Assembly: GCA_029240395.1 (NCBI GenBank)
Contig: JAREAJ010000013.1
Coordinates: 1-15,146 of the forward strand
DNA from: Nitrososphaeraceae archaeon
GTDB lineage: Archaea > Thermoproteota > Nitrososphaeria > Nitrososphaerales > Nitrososphaeraceae
Length of the DNA stretch: 15,146 nt
Direction of reading: 5' to 3'
A program made the translations under genes and the position numbers. Within the stretch, counting starts at the first letter, position 1; each line of letters opens with the position of its first letter. The notes under the pieces are model-generated. The model saw nothing but the letters and a program-made list of their open reading frames with translations, was not told the DNA's origin and searched no databases. Shown piece by piece: positions 14,876-15,146 of this stretch.

Positions 14876-14883
14876 ATTTTAAT
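14876..14883 (-). promoter_or_regulatory. Candidate TATA box for atpC
   Basis: On the minus strand the box reads ATTAAAAT within CAATTAAAATCTAG, centred about 27 bases before the ATG at 14852. This fits a leaderless transcript, and no ribosome binding site is present before the ATG. Confidence 0.5.
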
Positions 14884-14902
14884 TGTATTGCTATGCTATG
14901 CT

Positions 14903-14988
14903 CTGAGTCTATTTGTCATCTTCAATGCTATCCTATGTTAAATTCACTAAATGAGAATCGGATATGTCCGCACTTTATTCCGACTCAG
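14903..14988. repeat. Separated 7-base inverted repeat upstream of atpC
   Basis: CTGAGTC (14903-14909) and GACTCAG (14982-14988) are perfect inverted copies separated by 72 bases, in the 153-base interval between atpC and the next minus-strand gene. AGTCTAT also occurs twice as a direct copy next to these arms, and a small CGGA/TCCG hairpin lies between them. The arms could be regulator half-sites, but so short a match may be chance. Confidence 0.2.
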
Positions 14989-15005
14989 TCTATGCTATTT
15001 AGAGG

Positions 15006-15146
15006 CTAGTCAAATAAGGACGAGAGAATTTGAGAAGTTCGTGGTGAGAGAGCGAGTAGAACATAATGAGCAGTAAAACCTGCCACGGTCCCTATTATCA
15101 TATTATCTGTCAAGTGTAGTAGTCCTAGAAAAATGGCCAATGATGG
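15006..15146 (-). CDS. C-terminal end of an unrecognised membrane protein (5' end outside window)
   Basis: The minus strand is open from the window edge to a TAG at 15006-15008, giving 46 residues: PSLAIFLGLLHLTDNMIIGT and onward, then GFTAHYVLLALSPRTSQILSSLFD in overlapping order. Two hydrophobic stretches separated by T-D-N suggest the end of an integral membrane protein, with a short polar tail. The H-x-x-L-x-x-LS-P spacing is a little like membrane-bound metal-dependent hydrolases, but the fragment is too short to name a family. It runs in the same direction as atpC, 153 bases upstream of it. Codon-like composition is plausible, and no stop interrupts 46 codons; chance cannot be excluded. 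Confidence 0.5.
   Translation of the reverse strand, partial: PSLAIFLGLLHLTDNMIIGTVAGFTAHYVLLALSPRTSQILSSLFD

Noticed and set aside
14228..15009. Plus-strand frames opposite and beyond atpC
   Set aside because: These are antisense to the conserved subunit C or cross its promoter; no family features seen.
1..15146. CRISPR arrays, tRNA or rRNA genes, insertion sequences, phage genes
   Set aside because: No regularly spaced repeats, no tRNA arm signatures, no transposase or integrase motifs and no flanking duplications were seen.

Overview
The window looks like core chromosome of an archaeon, most likely a member of the Thaumarchaeota/Nitrososphaeria (ammonia-oxidising archaea and relatives). 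The evidence is an archaeal A-type ATP synthase gene set, an archaeal NFACT (Rqc2/NEMF-like) protein, a stand-alone CbiT beside CbiL and CbiF, a Mut7-C RNase, an EMC6-like small membrane protein, TATA-like boxes about 27 bases before start codons, and frequent TTG/GTG starts. The lineage within that group cannot be fixed by reading alone. I see no phage, transposon, CRISPR, tRNA or rRNA signal.

Layout. Bases 1-513 hold the 3' part of a zinc-type medium-chain dehydrogenase (+). Converging on it is a minus-strand run, read in the order EMC6-like membrane protein (3045-2749), cbiT (2722-2135), cbiL (2075-1350) and cbiF (1360-587). The last three are methyltransferases of corrin-ring (vitamin B12) synthesis. 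A 98-base divergent intergenic region (3046-3143) separates this run from a long plus-strand run: NFACT/RqcH-like protein, a CBS-pair protein with a zinc ribbon, a Mut7-C RNase, then ATP synthase subunits E, A, B and D (6362-10791) with tight spacing or overlaps. After a 214-base gap comes the proteolipid gene atpK (11006-11356). After a hairpin plus T-tract and a 182-base gap comes the membrane stator gene atpI (11539-13695). Subunit C (atpC) lies on the opposite strand (14852-13800) and converges on atpI across a 104-base region carrying nested inverted repeats. The window ends in the 3' end of an unrecognised minus-strand membrane protein gene (15146-15006).

How the genes work together. 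E, A, B, D, K, I and C together supply most of an archaeal rotary ATP synthase: the A3B3 catalytic head, the central stalk subunits D and C, a peripheral stalk strand (E), the c-ring (K) and the ion-channel subunit (I/a). Subunits F and H/G are not in the window. The genes ahead of atpE concern translation quality control (NFACT) and probably RNA processing (Mut7-C), and share the same transcriptional direction with almost no spacing.

I found no clearly new defence, mobile or biosynthetic system. The points most worth a second look are the EMC6-like protein, the split ATPase cluster, the altered P-loop of AtpA, the presequence on the c-ring subunit, and two structured intergenic regions (10792-11005 and 13695-13783).
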